NCBI GenBank assembly: GCA_020850735.1
Contig: JADZEE010000016.1
Location: forward strand, 1-57,528
Direction: 5' to 3'
DNA length: 57,528 bases
DNA from: Gammaproteobacteria bacterium
Lineage (GTDB): Bacteria > Pseudomonadota > Gammaproteobacteria > JADZEE01
A program made the position numbers and the translations under genes. A model generated the notes under the pieces. The model saw nothing but the letters and a program-made list of their open reading frames with translations. It made no database searches and had not been told where the DNA came from. Below are positions 18,168-26,861 of this stretch, in pieces. Positions within the stretch are counted from its first letter, which is position 1. Every line of letters begins with the position of its first letter.

Positions 18168-19070
18168 ATGAAAGATCCCTATCTGCTGCATATTTTCAGT
18201 CCGACTCGTCACGTCAGCCCGTTCGATATCAACATGGCCTACGAGGCCCGTTACGACGCGGTGATCCCCTACAGCGGGGTGACGCTCGACGACACGGTGG
18301 CGCTGACCCAGGACACCATCTTTTCGCGCGGACCGAAGGGGGTCCGGCGGACGGCGATTTTCATCGGTGGACGGGAGCTCGGGCTCGCGCTGGACATGCT
18401 CGAAGCTGCGCGCAAGGCCATGGTGCCGCCGTTCGAGGTGTCCGTGTTCACCGATCCGAGCGGCGCGATCACGACCGCGGCGGCGTTGCTCGCCTGCGTC
18501 GAAAAATGGGTGCGGCGGCGAGGCCACGGCGACCTGACCGGTAAGCGTGTGTACATCTTCGGTGGCACCGGCCCGGTCGGGATCTGTGCGGGACTGCTCG
18601 CCGACCAGTGTGGCGCGCAGGCACGGCTGGTGAGCCACCAGGGACTCGGCAACGCCCAGAAGACGGCGGACGACTGCAATCACCGCTTCGGCTCGGCCTT
18701 GCAGGGTGTGGACGGCAGCAGCACGGCGGCAATCGAGCGTGTCGTCGCCGACGCCGACGTCGTGGTCAACACGGCCCGTGCCGGCGTGCGGGTGCTCGAC
18801 GCCCGGGTGCTGTCACGAGCGCGCGACCTCGTCGTGGCCGCGGACGTCAATGCCGTGCCCCCGCTCGGTATCGAGGGCGTGGGCGTTCACGATCTGGGCA
18901 AGAGCATAGAAACCGTGCCACAGGCGGTCGGTATCGGCGCGCTGGCCATCGGCGATGTCAAGTACAAGGTCCACACGCGGCTGCTGCAACTGATGTACGA
19001 ATCGGAAAGCGCGCTGTACCTGAGCCACGCCGAAGCTTTCGAGGTCGCGCGCAGCCTGCTCGCCGACTGA
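18168..19070 (+). CDS. mtdB: NAD(P)-dependent methylene-H4MPT dehydrogenase
   Basis: Oxidises methylene-H4MPT to methenyl-H4MPT in the cytoplasm, reducing NAD+ or NADP+. The protein has 300 residues from MKDPYLLHIFSPTRHVSPFD. The family signature continues with NMAYEARYDAVIPYSGV, and the Rossmann motif VYIFGGTGPVGICAG is at about 124-138. I chose ATG 18168; the longer in-frame sequence upstream is shadow of mptG. It is 80 bases downstream of mptG and is followed by a REP-like palindrome and then mch, the enzyme for the next step. Confidence 0.95.
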   Translation: MKDPYLLHIFSPTRHVSPFDINMAYEARYDAVIPYSGVTLDDTVALTQDTIFSRGPKGVRRTAIFIGGRELGLALDMLEAARKAMVPPFEVSVFTDPSGAITTAAALLACVEKWVRRRGHGDLTGKRVYIFGGTGPVGICAGLLADQCGAQARLVSHQGLGNAQKTADDCNHRFGSALQGVDGSSTAAIERVVADADVVVNTARAGVRVLDARVLSRARDLVVAADVNAVPPLGIEGVGVHDLGKSIETVPQAVGIGALAIGDVKYKVHTRLLQLMYESESALYLSHAEAFEVARSLLAD

Positions 19071-19083
19071 CGCCATCGTCCAG

Positions 19084-19167
19084 AACCGGGGTCAGACTCG
19101 GATTTCCCGTCGCGTTGCGGTGGCCGGCCGGTCCGGCGTCGGCGAAAATCCGAGTCTGACCCCGGTT
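19084..19167. repeat. REP-like palindrome between mtdB and mch
   Basis: Two 22-base arms, 19084-19105 and 19146-19167, are perfect inverted repeats around a 40-base centre. Each contains the core GGGGTCAGACTC. The same core occurs after serS at 55946-56099. Elements with this core are dispersed in many gammaproteobacteria and are often linked to IS200-like RAYT transposases; no such gene is in the window. As RNA the element would form a strong hairpin between mtdB and mch. Confidence 0.8.
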
Positions 19168-19250
19168 GGCGTATTATCTGTGCCTGCGGGTACGCGCGCG
19201 GGCGGCGATGGCGCCAGCTACGACCCATCCACCCCCGAAAGGAGCGGTTC

Positions 19251-20249
19251 ATGGCGGATGGTCATTCCCCCGCGCTCGCCGACTGCACGGCGAGCGTGAA
19301 TGCACTGACGCAACCACTGCTGCGCGCCCTGCTGGCCGATGCCGCGGCCTTACGCCTGGGCGTGGCGACGCTGGCTAACGGTACCGTCGTCGTCGACGCC
19401 GGTATCGAGGCAGCGGGCGGACTGGAAGCGGGGCGGCGGATCGCGGAGCTCTGCCTGGGTGGTTGCGGTCGTGTCAGCCTGCGCGCGGGCAGCGGTTTCG
19501 GCGGCTGGACCTGGCATCTGGACGTGCACAGCACTCATCCGGTGCTCGCCTGCCTGGCCAGCCAGTACGCCGGCTGGAGTCTGAAACACGGCGCAGGTCA
19601 GGCCGCGTTCTTCGCACTCGGATCCGGGCCGGCGCGCGCACTGGGCAGCAGGGAGCCTTTGTTCGCGGAGCTCGGCTATCGCGATCGCCACACGCACGGC
19701 TGCCTGGTACTCGAGGTCGACCGCGTGCCGCCGGTGGCCGTTGCCGAGGAGGTCGCGCAGGCCTGCGGTATCGCGCCGGCGGCGCTCACGCTGGTGCTCA
19801 CCCCGACGTACAGCCTGGCGGGCACCGTGCAGGTGGTGGCGCGCGTGCTCGAGGTCGCCTTGCACAAGGCGCACGAGATCGGCTTCCCGCTGGCGGCGAT
19901 CCGCGATGGTGCCGGGACGGCACCGCTGGCGCCGCCCGCGCGCGACTTCCTGACCGCGATGGGGCGCACGAACGATGCGATCATCTTCGGCGGCGACGTC
20001 CATCTGTTCGTCGACTGCGACGACGAACAGGCGCATGCGCTCGCGCGCGAGCTGCCGAGCTCGACTTCGAGTGACTACGGCAGGCCGTTCGCCGAGATCT
20101 TCAAGGCCTGCGACTACGATTTCTACAAGGTGGACAAGCTTCTGTTCAGTCCGGCGCGGGCGCGGGTGACATCACTGGGCAGCGGAACTACCTTCGTCGG
20201 CGGACGACTCGACGAGCCTATGTTGGATCGCGCCTTCGGTCGTGAGTAA
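19251..20249 (+). CDS. mch: Methenyl-H4MPT cyclohydrolase
   Basis: Hydrolyses methenyl-H4MPT to 5-formyl-H4MPT, the substrate of the formyltransferases encoded on the minus strand. The 332 residues match the family throughout. Visible blocks include HLDVHSTHPVLACLASQYAG, QAAFFALGSGPARAL and ATSLGSG-like VTSLGSGTTFVGG at the C-terminus. The ATG is preceded by GAAAGGAG at good spacing. It lies downstream of a REP palindrome and overlaps the start of the ATP-grasp ligase gene by eight bases, so those two are likely translationally coupled. Confidence 0.95.
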   Translation: MADGHSPALADCTASVNALTQPLLRALLADAAALRLGVATLANGTVVVDAGIEAAGGLEAGRRIAELCLGGCGRVSLRAGSGFGGWTWHLDVHSTHPVLACLASQYAGWSLKHGAGQAAFFALGSGPARALGSREPLFAELGYRDRHTHGCLVLEVDRVPPVAVAEEVAQACGIAPAALTLVLTPTYSLAGTVQVVARVLEVALHKAHEIGFPLAAIRDGAGTAPLAPPARDFLTAMGRTNDAIIFGGDVHLFVDCDDEQAHALARELPSSTSSDYGRPFAEIFKACDYDFYKVDKLLFSPARARVTSLGSGTTFVGGRLDEPMLDRAFGRE

Positions 20250-21168
20250 GTCCGCTCGCGCGCGCGTCGCCATCGTTACCGACGATCCCGGCTGGCACGG
20301 CCGGCGCCTGCGCGAGGCGTTCCGCCGTCGCGGCCTGGGCAGCAGCTACGTGTCCCTGACGGCGGCTGCGCTCGATCTCGCCGCGCCGCAGCCGCGCGTG
20401 CTGTTGCCGGGTTTCGAAGCACGCGGGCCCGTGGGCGTGTTCGTGCGCGGGATCCCCGGCGGCACGCTGGAACAGGTGATCCAGCGCCTCGATCTGCTGC
20501 ACACCCTGGCTTTGCTGGGTATCGTCGTCTACAACAGTGGGCGCGCCATCGAACGGACGGTCGACAAGGCGATGACCAGCGCGCTGCTGCTGCACGCCGG
20601 TATTCCGACGCCGCCGACGTGGGTCTGCGAATCCCGCGACCAGGCCATGGAGGTCGCCCGCCGGCAGCTCGCCGCCGGGCCGCTCGTGGTCAAACCACTG
20701 TTCGGCTCGCAGGGGCAGCACGTGTGCCGCATCGAGAAGATCGAGGATTTCGCTCAGATCGAGCCGGTCGGTGCCGTGTGGTACCTGCAGCGCTTCATCG
20801 AACCGCAGGGCGCGCACTGGTGTGATTTTCGGGTGTTCGTCGTCGATGGTCGCGCCGTCGCGGCCATGCGTCGCTCCAATGCCCGCCACTGGGTGACCAA
20901 CCGCGCGCAGGGCGCCCGTTGCGAAGCGGTGCGCGCCGAGGGCAGACTGTGCGAGCTCGCCGAGGCCGCGGCTCGCGCGCTGGACATCGACTACGCCGGT
21001 GTGGATCTCATGGCAGTGTCCGGAGGCGATTTCGTGGTCATCGAGGTCAACGGCGTGCCGGCGTGGACCGGACTGCAGCGCGCAACGGGTGTGGATATCG
21101 GCGCCCGTCTCGCCGATCACTTCGTCGCTCGCCTCGCCGCGGGAGGTTCGGTCGAGGCGCTGCGTTGA
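20242..21168 (+). CDS. RimK-like ATP-grasp ligase, probable H4MPT/methanofuran glutamylation
   Basis: ATP-grasp protein of 308 residues starting at GTG and overlapping mch. Family features include PLVVKPLFGSQGQHVCRIEK (nucleotide-binding loop, about 148-167), WYLQRFIEPQG, and VVIEVNGVPAWTGLQRATGV with the metal-binding Glu/Asn pair. RimK relatives add amino acids, usually glutamate, to a carboxylate. Genes of this type sit in the H4MPT clusters of methylotrophs. In archaea, MptN (RimK-like) adds glutamate to H4MPT and MfnD (another ATP-grasp) joins glutamate to tyramine for methanofuran. Which of these, if either, applies here cannot be told from sequence reading. Confidence 0.85.
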   Translation: MSKSARARVAIVTDDPGWHGRRLREAFRRRGLGSSYVSLTAAALDLAAPQPRVLLPGFEARGPVGVFVRGIPGGTLEQVIQRLDLLHTLALLGIVVYNSGRAIERTVDKAMTSALLLHAGIPTPPTWVCESRDQAMEVARRQLAAGPLVVKPLFGSQGQHVCRIEKIEDFAQIEPVGAVWYLQRFIEPQGAHWCDFRVFVVDGRAVAAMRRSNARHWVTNRAQGARCEAVRAEGRLCELAEAAARALDIDYAGVDLMAVSGGDFVVIEVNGVPAWTGLQRATGVDIGARLADHFVARLAAGGSVEALR

Positions 21169-22028
21169 TCGCGGCCGGAGCGCTTACCGATCGGATCGCG
21201 GCCGCGGTACGCGTCACGTGCGTAGCCGACGTCGAAGCGCTCAAGCCGGGCAACGTCGGCCACCACGGTGATGGTTACGGCATGCGTGCGGAAGATTTCG
21301 TGCGCAGCGCCGAGGCCGTCGCGACCGTGATCGCGGCGCCGGGGATCACGGTGGGGGAGCGGATCTACCGCAGCATCCGCGCGACCCGGGCCGTGGTCGA
21401 TTGCAACACCAACCTCGGCATCGTGCTGCTCGCCGCGCCGCTCGTACACGCGGCGCTGCGCGCTGCGCCGCCGCGCGGTCTGCGTGCCCGGCTGCAGCGC
21501 ACTCTGGCAGAGCTCACGATCGCCGATGCCCAGGCCGCTTACGCGGCAATTCGACTGGCCGGACCGGGCGGTATGGGGCAAGCGCCTGAGCACGATCTGC
21601 AGGAACAGCCGACGGTCACGCTGCTCGAAGCCATGCGTGCGGCAGCCGGCCGTGACCGTATTGCGATGCAATATGCGACTGCCTACGCGGACCTGTTCGA
21701 CGTCACGAACGCCTGGTTGCTGGCTGCGCAAGCACGCCACGGAGAGGGCCCGTGGGCCACGACGATGTGCTTTCTGGCGGTCGCCTCGCGGTGGCCCGAC
21801 TCACTGATCGTGCGCAAGCACGGCGCCGCGGTGGCCGAGGAAGTTCGCGCGCGCATGGCCAGTGTGGCAACGGTCGGCAAAGCGTGCGAAACTTCCGCTC
21901 CCGCAGTCTCGCTGTTGCTGACGTTGGATGCTGATCTCAAGCGCATGGGGACGAACCCGGGGACGAGCGCGGACCTGACGGTTGCGACGCTGCTCATGCA
22001 GCGACTCGATGCCCTGTTGCGCGAATAG
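21165..22028 (+). CDS. CitG-family (triphosphoribosyl-dephospho-CoA synthase-like) protein of the H4MPT cluster
   Basis: Protein of about 287 residues related to CitG/MdcB, which transfer a ribosyl group from ATP to dephospho-CoA. Conserved stretches are VEALKPGNVGHHGDGYGM, DCNTNLGIVLLAAPL and GTNPGTSADLTVA. A member of this family (often called orf5) recurs in methylotroph H4MPT clusters. No citrate or malonate decarboxylase gene is near, so a role in C1 cofactor synthesis is more likely; the exact reaction is unknown to me. I chose the TTG at 21165, which overlaps the previous stop (TTGA) and gives the natural N-terminus LIAAGALTDRI. Confidence 0.82.
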   Translation: MIAAGALTDRIAAAVRVTCVADVEALKPGNVGHHGDGYGMRAEDFVRSAEAVATVIAAPGITVGERIYRSIRATRAVVDCNTNLGIVLLAAPLVHAALRAAPPRGLRARLQRTLAELTIADAQAAYAAIRLAGPGGMGQAPEHDLQEQPTVTLLEAMRAAAGRDRIAMQYATAYADLFDVTNAWLLAAQARHGEGPWATTMCFLAVASRWPDSLIVRKHGAAVAEEVRARMASVATVGKACETSAPAVSLLLTLDADLKRMGTNPGTSADLTVATLLMQRLDALLRE

Positions 22029-22173
22029 GAAAAGGCCGCCGAGCAGCCGCTGCTGGCGCCGATCGGTAACCCGGGAACATACCCCGAGGCAACATGGGGA
22101 GTGACGAACGATGTCGATATTCAGAGCACTCTTCGGGAACGAATCCAATCAAACATCTTCAGGAGGAAAAACA

Positions 22174-22683
22174 ATGGCAGTAATCGACAGAGTACTGGTC
22201 GGTGAGTCCTTGATCGGGGACGGTAACGAGGTCGCCCACATTGATCTGATCCTGGGTCCGCGTGGTAGCGCGGCCGAGGCGGCATTCTGCAACTGCCTGA
22301 CCAACAACAAGGACGGATTCACGGGCCTGCTGGCCGTGGTGGCGCCGAACCTCGCGTGCAAGCCCAGCACGGTCATGTACAACAAAGTGACCATCAAGGG
22401 TGCGAACCAGGCGGTGCAGATGTTTGGTCCCGCCCAGCGCGGCGTCGCCATGGCGGTGACCGAGTGCGTCGAGGATGGCACCATCCCCAAGGCCGAGGCG
22501 GACGACGTGTTCATCTGCGTGGGTGTGTTCATCCACTGGCTCGCAGAGGACAACGCCAAGATCCAGGATTACAACTACGCAGCGACCAAGGAAGCGCTCA
22601 AGCGCGCCATCAAGCGTGAGCCCAAGCCGGCAGAAGTCATCGCCAACAAGGGTCAGGCGCATCCGTTCGCCGCGCACACCTGA
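22174..22683 (+). CDS. fae: Formaldehyde-activating enzyme
   Basis: Condenses formaldehyde with H4MPT to methylene-H4MPT, the entry to the pathway. The 169 residues match Fae across the full length. They start [20 protein letters not shown], followed by the catalytic histidine in [12 protein letters not shown], and end [14 protein letters not shown] 22174 is preceded by a textbook AGGAGG at 22161-22166. An upstream in-frame ATG at 22111 would add 21 residues and is less likely. A strong terminator follows 53 bases after the stop. In methylotrophs Fae is usually very highly expressed, and the ideal ribosome-binding site fits that. Confidence 0.97.
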   Translation: MAVIDRVLVGESLIGDGNEVAHIDLILGPRGSAAEAAFCNCLTNNKDGFTGLLAVVAPNLACKPSTVMYNKVTIKGANQAVQMFGPAQRGVAMAVTECVEDGTIPKAEADDVFICVGVFIHWLAEDNAKIQDYNYAATKEALKRAIKREPKPAEVIANKGQAHPFAAHT

Positions 22684-22736
22684 CGTCGATCGATCCACGG
22701 CCCGCGCGGGGCTGTGGTTGCCGACACCAGTGAACG

Positions 22737-22761
22737 CCCCGGCCCGGCCGGGGTTTTTTTT
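22737..22761 (+). terminator. Rho-independent terminator after fae
   Basis: A six-base-pair GC stem (CCCCGG/CCGGGG, 22737-22742 and 22748-22753) with a five-base loop is followed by eight T residues at 22754-22761. It ends the mptG-to-fae series just before the convergent HisA-like gene, which stops at 22766. Confidence 0.85.
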
Positions 22762-22765
22762 GCCG

Positions 22766-23530
22766 TTACGGTGGCGCGGTTGCGCGCTGCTGCACCGAAC
22801 GCACGGCGGCGGCGTCGAGACCGCCCGCGTGCAAGGCCGTGGCTACCAGTGCTCCGGCCGCGCCCATGTCGAGCAGCCGCATGAGGTCGTCGGGCGTGCG
22901 TACACCGCCGGCGGCGTGAACGCGCGCCGGCGACCAGTGCCGGATCAGCGTCGCGAGACGCCCCCAGTCCGGACCGAGCCCGCTGCCGACGCGGTCCAGA
23001 TCCATGACGATCACGTCGCCCGGCGTGCCTGCCGCGCTGTGCTCGGGGTGCCGGCCGAGCGCGGCGCCAAGGCGAAAATCCAGTGACAGCACGGCCGCCT
23101 CCAGGTCCGCCGGGGTCAGTGCCGCGAAAGCGCCTCGCGCCAATTGCGACTCGGATCCGTACACGCTGCGCAAGCGACCGCCGAACTCCCGCACGGGCCC
23201 ACTGTAGGCGGGGTGAACACCGCTGTCGGCCCACACGTTCAGAGTGGGCCAGCGGCGCAGCAGAGCCGCGACCAGCGGGGCCTGCGCGGCCCGACCGGCG
23301 AGTGCGTCGAGATCAGCAACGTACAGCGTCGTGAAAGGATACAAATCGAGCAGGGCGGCGACGATCGTCGCGGGATCGCTGCCAGGGCACAACAGGGACT
23401 CGACGGCACGGTAACTATGCCGCGCGCCGCGCCGGGCGTGAACGACTTCGCCGCGCTGGAGATCGACGACCGGGATGATCTGAAAGCTCGACACGGGTTC
23501 ACGGATCCGGAAAACGGGTGGCCACGACAT
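22766..23530 (-). CDS. HisA/HisF-related TIM-barrel protein of the C1 cofactor cluster
   Basis: TIM-barrel protein of about 254 residues (242 if GTG 23494 is used, giving VSSFQIIPVVDLQRG). It resembles HisA: the first strand carries an aspartate in IIPVVDLQRGEVVHARRG, and a second aspartate sits in VIVMDLDRVGSGLG. The phosphate-binding motif AGGVRTPDDL and a final GALVATALHAG are present. A HisA/HisF-related family restricted to methanogens and H4MPT-dependent methylotrophs is known, and its gene context there is the same as here. No other his genes are nearby, so histidine synthesis is unlikely. The exact substrate is unknown. It is divergent from the mfnF-like gene. Confidence 0.75.
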   Translation of the reverse strand: MSWPPVFRIREPVSSFQIIPVVDLQRGEVVHARRGARHSYRAVESLLCPGSDPATIVAALLDLYPFTTLYVADLDALAGRAAQAPLVAALLRRWPTLNVWADSGVHPAYSGPVREFGGRLRSVYGSESQLARGAFAALTPADLEAAVLSLDFRLGAALGRHPEHSAAGTPGDVIVMDLDRVGSGLGPDWGRLATLIRHWSPARVHAAGGVRTPDDLMRLLDMGAAGALVATALHAGGLDAAAVRSVQQRATAPP

Positions 23531-23842
23531 GGCCGGTGGACGCGGGCAGCATGGTATTTTATTCAGCCCGGCGCCAACAGTGCACGGCAATCGACGTTTC
23601 TGCCCCGCTCGCGTGACGACCGGACGAAGCCGCCGATGGTGAGCATGAACAACCGTAGCGGGTGGTGGGCACGGGACGCAGGTGCCGGCCGTGCGCGCTA
23701 CCTGCCGGTGTGTGCTCCTGCCCGGGCTCGTGCGGTCAGCACGCGGCAGGAACGGCCGCGAGCGCCGGTATGCGGCGGGGCGATTCAGCCGGCGGCCATA
23801 TCGCGACCGGCTCGTGATGCGAGGTCCGGGGGGAAGCGGTTC
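23531..23842. other. Divergent intergenic region, 312 bases
   Basis: The region separates the HisA-like gene (leftward) from the mfnF-like gene (rightward) and should hold promoters for both. On the minus strand TAAAAT near 23557 could serve as a -10, without a clear -35. The plus strand carries an in-frame extension of the mfnF-like frame with ATG codons near 23637 and 23645. Its translation is Arg/Ala-rich and unlike the family, so I regard it as non-coding. Confidence 0.4.
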
Positions 23843-24868
23843 ATGCAGGTCTGCGGATGGGATATCGGCGGTGCACATCTGAAGCTTGCCCGTGCCGATG
23901 CGCATGGCCGGCTGCTGGACGTGCAGCAGATCCCGTGCCCGTTGTGGCGCGGACTGGAGCATCTGCGCCGGTCGTTGGCGCAGCTGGCGCCGATGGCGGT
24001 GGACACGCCGAGCCGGCACGTCGTCACCATGACGGGCGAGCTCGTCGATCTGTTCGACGACCGAACCGAGGGCGTGCGGCAGATCGTGGCGACGCTCGTC
24101 GAGTGTTTCGACGGTGCGCCGCTCGCGATCTTCGCCGGACGCGAGGGACTTATCGGCCCCGCGGACGTGGCCGGTCGGGAAGCGGCCGTCGCCTCGGCGA
24201 ACTGGCTGGCGGCGGCGCGCTGGGCGGCGCGTGGTGCGCCGGCGGGTCTGTTGATGGATGTCGGTTCCACGACCACCGATCTGGTCGCCTTTGCGGGAGG
24301 CGCCGTCCACGCCCGCGGTTACACCGACGCCGAGCGGCTGCGCGCGGGTGAGCTGATCTACACGGGCGTGGTCCGCACGCCCGTCGCGGCAGTCCTTCGC
24401 CGGGTGCCGCTGGACGGGGAGTGGACCGCGACGGTGGCGGAGTTTTTCGCCTCGCTCGGCGACGTCTACGTTCTTGCGGACGGGCTGGTCCTGGATGCGC
24501 GCTTCGGGCCGGGCGCCGACGAGCGCGGATTCGATACGGCCGATTGCGTCCGCCGGCTCGCGCGCATGGTCGGCGCCGACGCCGGCGACCGGCCGCTGGC
24601 GCAATGGCGGTCGCTGGCGCGGTTCATTGCCGCGACCCACGAAGACGGGCTGCGCCGGAGCGTCGAGCGCAGCCTTTCCGGTCTGGCCACACGACCGCCG
24701 ATGCTGCTCGGTGCCGGCGTCGGCCGCTTCCTGGTGCGTCGGATCGCCAGCCGTCTGGGCCTGGAATATGTCGATTTCGCCACGCTGGTACCGGGCGCGG
24801 CGGATGTTGCCGGGCGCGCGGCTGAGTGCGCACCTGCGGCCGCCCTTACGCAGCTGGTCGTCGACTGA
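23843..24868 (+). CDS. mfnF: H4MPT-linked C1 pathway protein, MfnF-like
   Basis: Protein of 341 residues of the hydantoinase/oxoprolinase-like family long annotated as 'H4MPT-linked C1 transfer pathway protein' (OrfY in methylotrophs). In methanogens I recall the homologue MfnF, which joins the furan and glutamyl-tyramine halves of methanofuran. Visible features are an actin-like ATPase start, CGWDIGGAHLKLARAD, and the second phosphate-binding motif LLMDVGSTTTDLVAFAGG (about 137-154). GGGGGGAAG lies at suitable spacing before ATG 23843. It is followed after nine bases by pabB. Function is by family and context. Confidence 0.85.
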   Translation: MQVCGWDIGGAHLKLARADAHGRLLDVQQIPCPLWRGLEHLRRSLAQLAPMAVDTPSRHVVTMTGELVDLFDDRTEGVRQIVATLVECFDGAPLAIFAGREGLIGPADVAGREAAVASANWLAAARWAARGAPAGLLMDVGSTTTDLVAFAGGAVHARGYTDAERLRAGELIYTGVVRTPVAAVLRRVPLDGEWTATVAEFFASLGDVYVLADGLVLDARFGPGADERGFDTADCVRRLARMVGADAGDRPLAQWRSLARFIAATHEDGLRRSVERSLSGLATRPPMLLGAGVGRFLVRRIASRLGLEYVDFATLVPGAADVAGRAAECAPAAALTQLVVD

Positions 24869-24877
24869 ATCGCAGGC

Positions 24878-26260
24878 GTGCGCCGCATCGAGCTCAGCTA
24901 TCAGGCCGACAGCACCTGGCGCTTCGCCCGGCTGGCGTCGCGGCCGTGGTCCGCCTTTCTCGACAGCGGCTGGCCCAGGGCCACGCGCGGTCGTCACGAC
25001 ATCCTGGTCGCCGAACCCTACGCGACCATCGTCACCCGCGGCCCGGAAACGGTCATGGAGGACAGTTACGGGCGCACGGTATCGGATGCCGATCCGTGGC
25101 TGTTGTTGCGCCGCCTGCTCGGCGCGCACCGGCCCGGCCTGCCGGGGCTGCCGTTCGCCGGTGGTGCGGTGGGTTACTTCGCCTACGATTTGGGCCGCCG
25201 GATCGAGCACTTGCCCGCACGCGTGCGCGCCCGGACGGCAATGCCCGACATGGCCGTCGGTCTGTACGACTGGGCGGTGGTGGTCGATCACCTCGACCGC
25301 CGTGCGTGGCTGGTCGACGCCGGCGCCGATGAGGCCGCGATCCGGGCGCTGCGCGAACTCATGGAGCAGCCGCCACCGGCCGGCCCGGTTCCGATCGCAC
25401 CTTCGTTCCAGGTGCTATCGCCGGTGCGCAGCGAGATCAGCCGCGAGGAGTATGCGGCGGCGTTTGACCGCATCCAGCAGCACATCCGCGACGGCGACTG
25501 CTACCAGATCAATTTTGCGCAGCGTTTTTCGGCGCAGGCAGCGGGCGATCCCTGGGATGCCTACCGGTGGCTGCGGACTCTGAATCCGGCGCCGTTCGCC
25601 GCCTATCTCGCGCATCCCGACGGTGCCGTGCTCAGCTCCTCGCCTGAACGTTTCCTCGCGATCCGCGATGGTGAGGTCGAAACCCGCCCGATCAAGGGCA
25701 CCCGGCCACGTTCACGCGACGTGCTCGAGGATGCCGCTCTGGCGCGCGAACTGGCGACCAGTGTGAAGGACCGGGCCGAGAATGTGATGATCGTCGATCT
25801 GCTGCGCAACGATCTCGGCAAGTCCTGCCGGATCGGCAGCATCCGCGTGCCGGAGCTGTTCGTGATCGAGAGTTATGCGACCGTACACCATCTGGTGAGC
25901 GCCGTGCGGGGCGAGCTCGCACCGGATCGGCATGCGCTCGAGGTGCTGCGCGGCTGTTTCCCGGGTGGCTCGATCACCGGTGCGCCCAAGCTGCGCGCGA
26001 TGCAGATCATCGACGAGCTCGAGTCTCATTGCCGCGGCGTCTACTGCGGTGCCATCGGTTACATCGGTTTCGACGGCAGCATGGATACCAACATCGCCAT
26101 TCGGACATTGGTGGTTCACGACGGCCGCATGCATTGCTGGGCGGGCGGCGGTATCGTTGCCGATTCCCGGATGCAGGCGGAGTACCAGGAAAGTCTGGAC
26201 AAGGCCGCCGCGATGATTGCGCTGTACGAGCGCACGCGCGCACCGCATGTGGATCATTAA
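24878..26260 (+). CDS. pabB: Aminodeoxychorismate synthase component I
   Basis: Makes 4-amino-4-deoxychorismate from chorismate and ammonia for p-aminobenzoate. The 460 residues fit the anthranilate synthase I/PabB family. Key blocks are CYQINFAQRF, ETRPIKGTRPRSRD with the PIKGT motif typical of PabB, and FPGGSITGAPKLRAMQIIDE near the C-terminus. There is no fused PabA or PabC domain. The start is GTG. It sits between two methanofuran genes rather than with folate genes, and p-aminobenzoate is the substrate of beta-RFAP synthase. This placement suggests a supply for H4MPT in addition to folate. Confidence 0.93.
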   Translation: MRRIELSYQADSTWRFARLASRPWSAFLDSGWPRATRGRHDILVAEPYATIVTRGPETVMEDSYGRTVSDADPWLLLRRLLGAHRPGLPGLPFAGGAVGYFAYDLGRRIEHLPARVRARTAMPDMAVGLYDWAVVVDHLDRRAWLVDAGADEAAIRALRELMEQPPPAGPVPIAPSFQVLSPVRSEISREEYAAAFDRIQQHIRDGDCYQINFAQRFSAQAAGDPWDAYRWLRTLNPAPFAAYLAHPDGAVLSSSPERFLAIRDGEVETRPIKGTRPRSRDVLEDAALARELATSVKDRAENVMIVDLLRNDLGKSCRIGSIRVPELFVIESYATVHHLVSAVRGELAPDRHALEVLRGCFPGGSITGAPKLRAMQIIDELESHCRGVYCGAIGYIGFDGSMDTNIAIRTLVVHDGRMHCWAGGGIVADSRMQAEYQESLDKAAAMIALYERTRAPHVDH

Positions 26261-26861
26261 GATCGGCGGCAGTCTCGCGGCCGCGCGCGAGCTGCGCTCC
26301 TGGTGCACGCTGCTCGGCGACGCCGGCCGCGGTCGCGTCCTCATCGTACCCGGTGGCGGGCCGCTGGCCAATCAAGTACGGCGATTGCAGCGCCGCCTGC
26401 ACTTCACGGATCGTATCGCACACCGCATGGCGCTGCGCGCCATGGACCAGTTCGGCCTGCTGTTGAGTGATCTGGCACCCGGCCTGGAACCGGTGGCCGA
26501 CGTGGAGCGGATCCCGGAACGGATCGCGCGTGGCGTGGTGCCGGTATGGCTGCCGACCGCGGCCGTCGATCTGGACTGTGACATTCCCGCGAGCTGGGAT
26601 GTCACCGCGGACAGCCTGGCGCACTGGCTGGCCGTACGCCTGGGCGCCCGGGGCCTCGGGTTGCTGAAGTCCGTCGGCTGCGACGCTGCCGAGCTGCGGG
26701 CCGCCGATCTCGTCCGTGACGGTATTGTCGACCGCGCCTTCCCGCGCCGGCTCGACGCGGCCCCGATCCCGTGCGTTCTGTTGCGACGCGCTGACACGTC
26801 GCGCCTGCGCACGGCGCTGATCACCGACGACTGGTCCGCTTTTCCCCGGATCCTGCCGTGA
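26247..26861 (+). CDS. mfnE: Amino-acid-kinase-family protein, MfnE-like
   Basis: Small kinase of 204 residues in the aspartokinase/uridylate kinase superfamily. It opens with MWIIKIGGSLAAARELRSW (phosphate-binding GGS), then RVLIVPGGGPLANQVRR. Further on are ADSLAHWLAVRLGARGLGLL and the lysine in LLKSVG. In methanogens the family member MfnE phosphorylates aminomethyl-furanmethyl phosphate to the diphosphate in methanofuran synthesis. A homologue is regular in methylotroph H4MPT clusters. ATG 26247 lies inside the last codons of pabB, so the genes overlap by 14 bases and are likely coupled. Confidence 0.82.
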   Translation: MWIIKIGGSLAAARELRSWCTLLGDAGRGRVLIVPGGGPLANQVRRLQRRLHFTDRIAHRMALRAMDQFGLLLSDLAPGLEPVADVERIPERIARGVVPVWLPTAAVDLDCDIPASWDVTADSLAHWLAVRLGARGLGLLKSVGCDAAELRAADLVRDGIVDRAFPRRLDAAPIPCVLLRRADTSRLRTALITDDWSAFPRILP

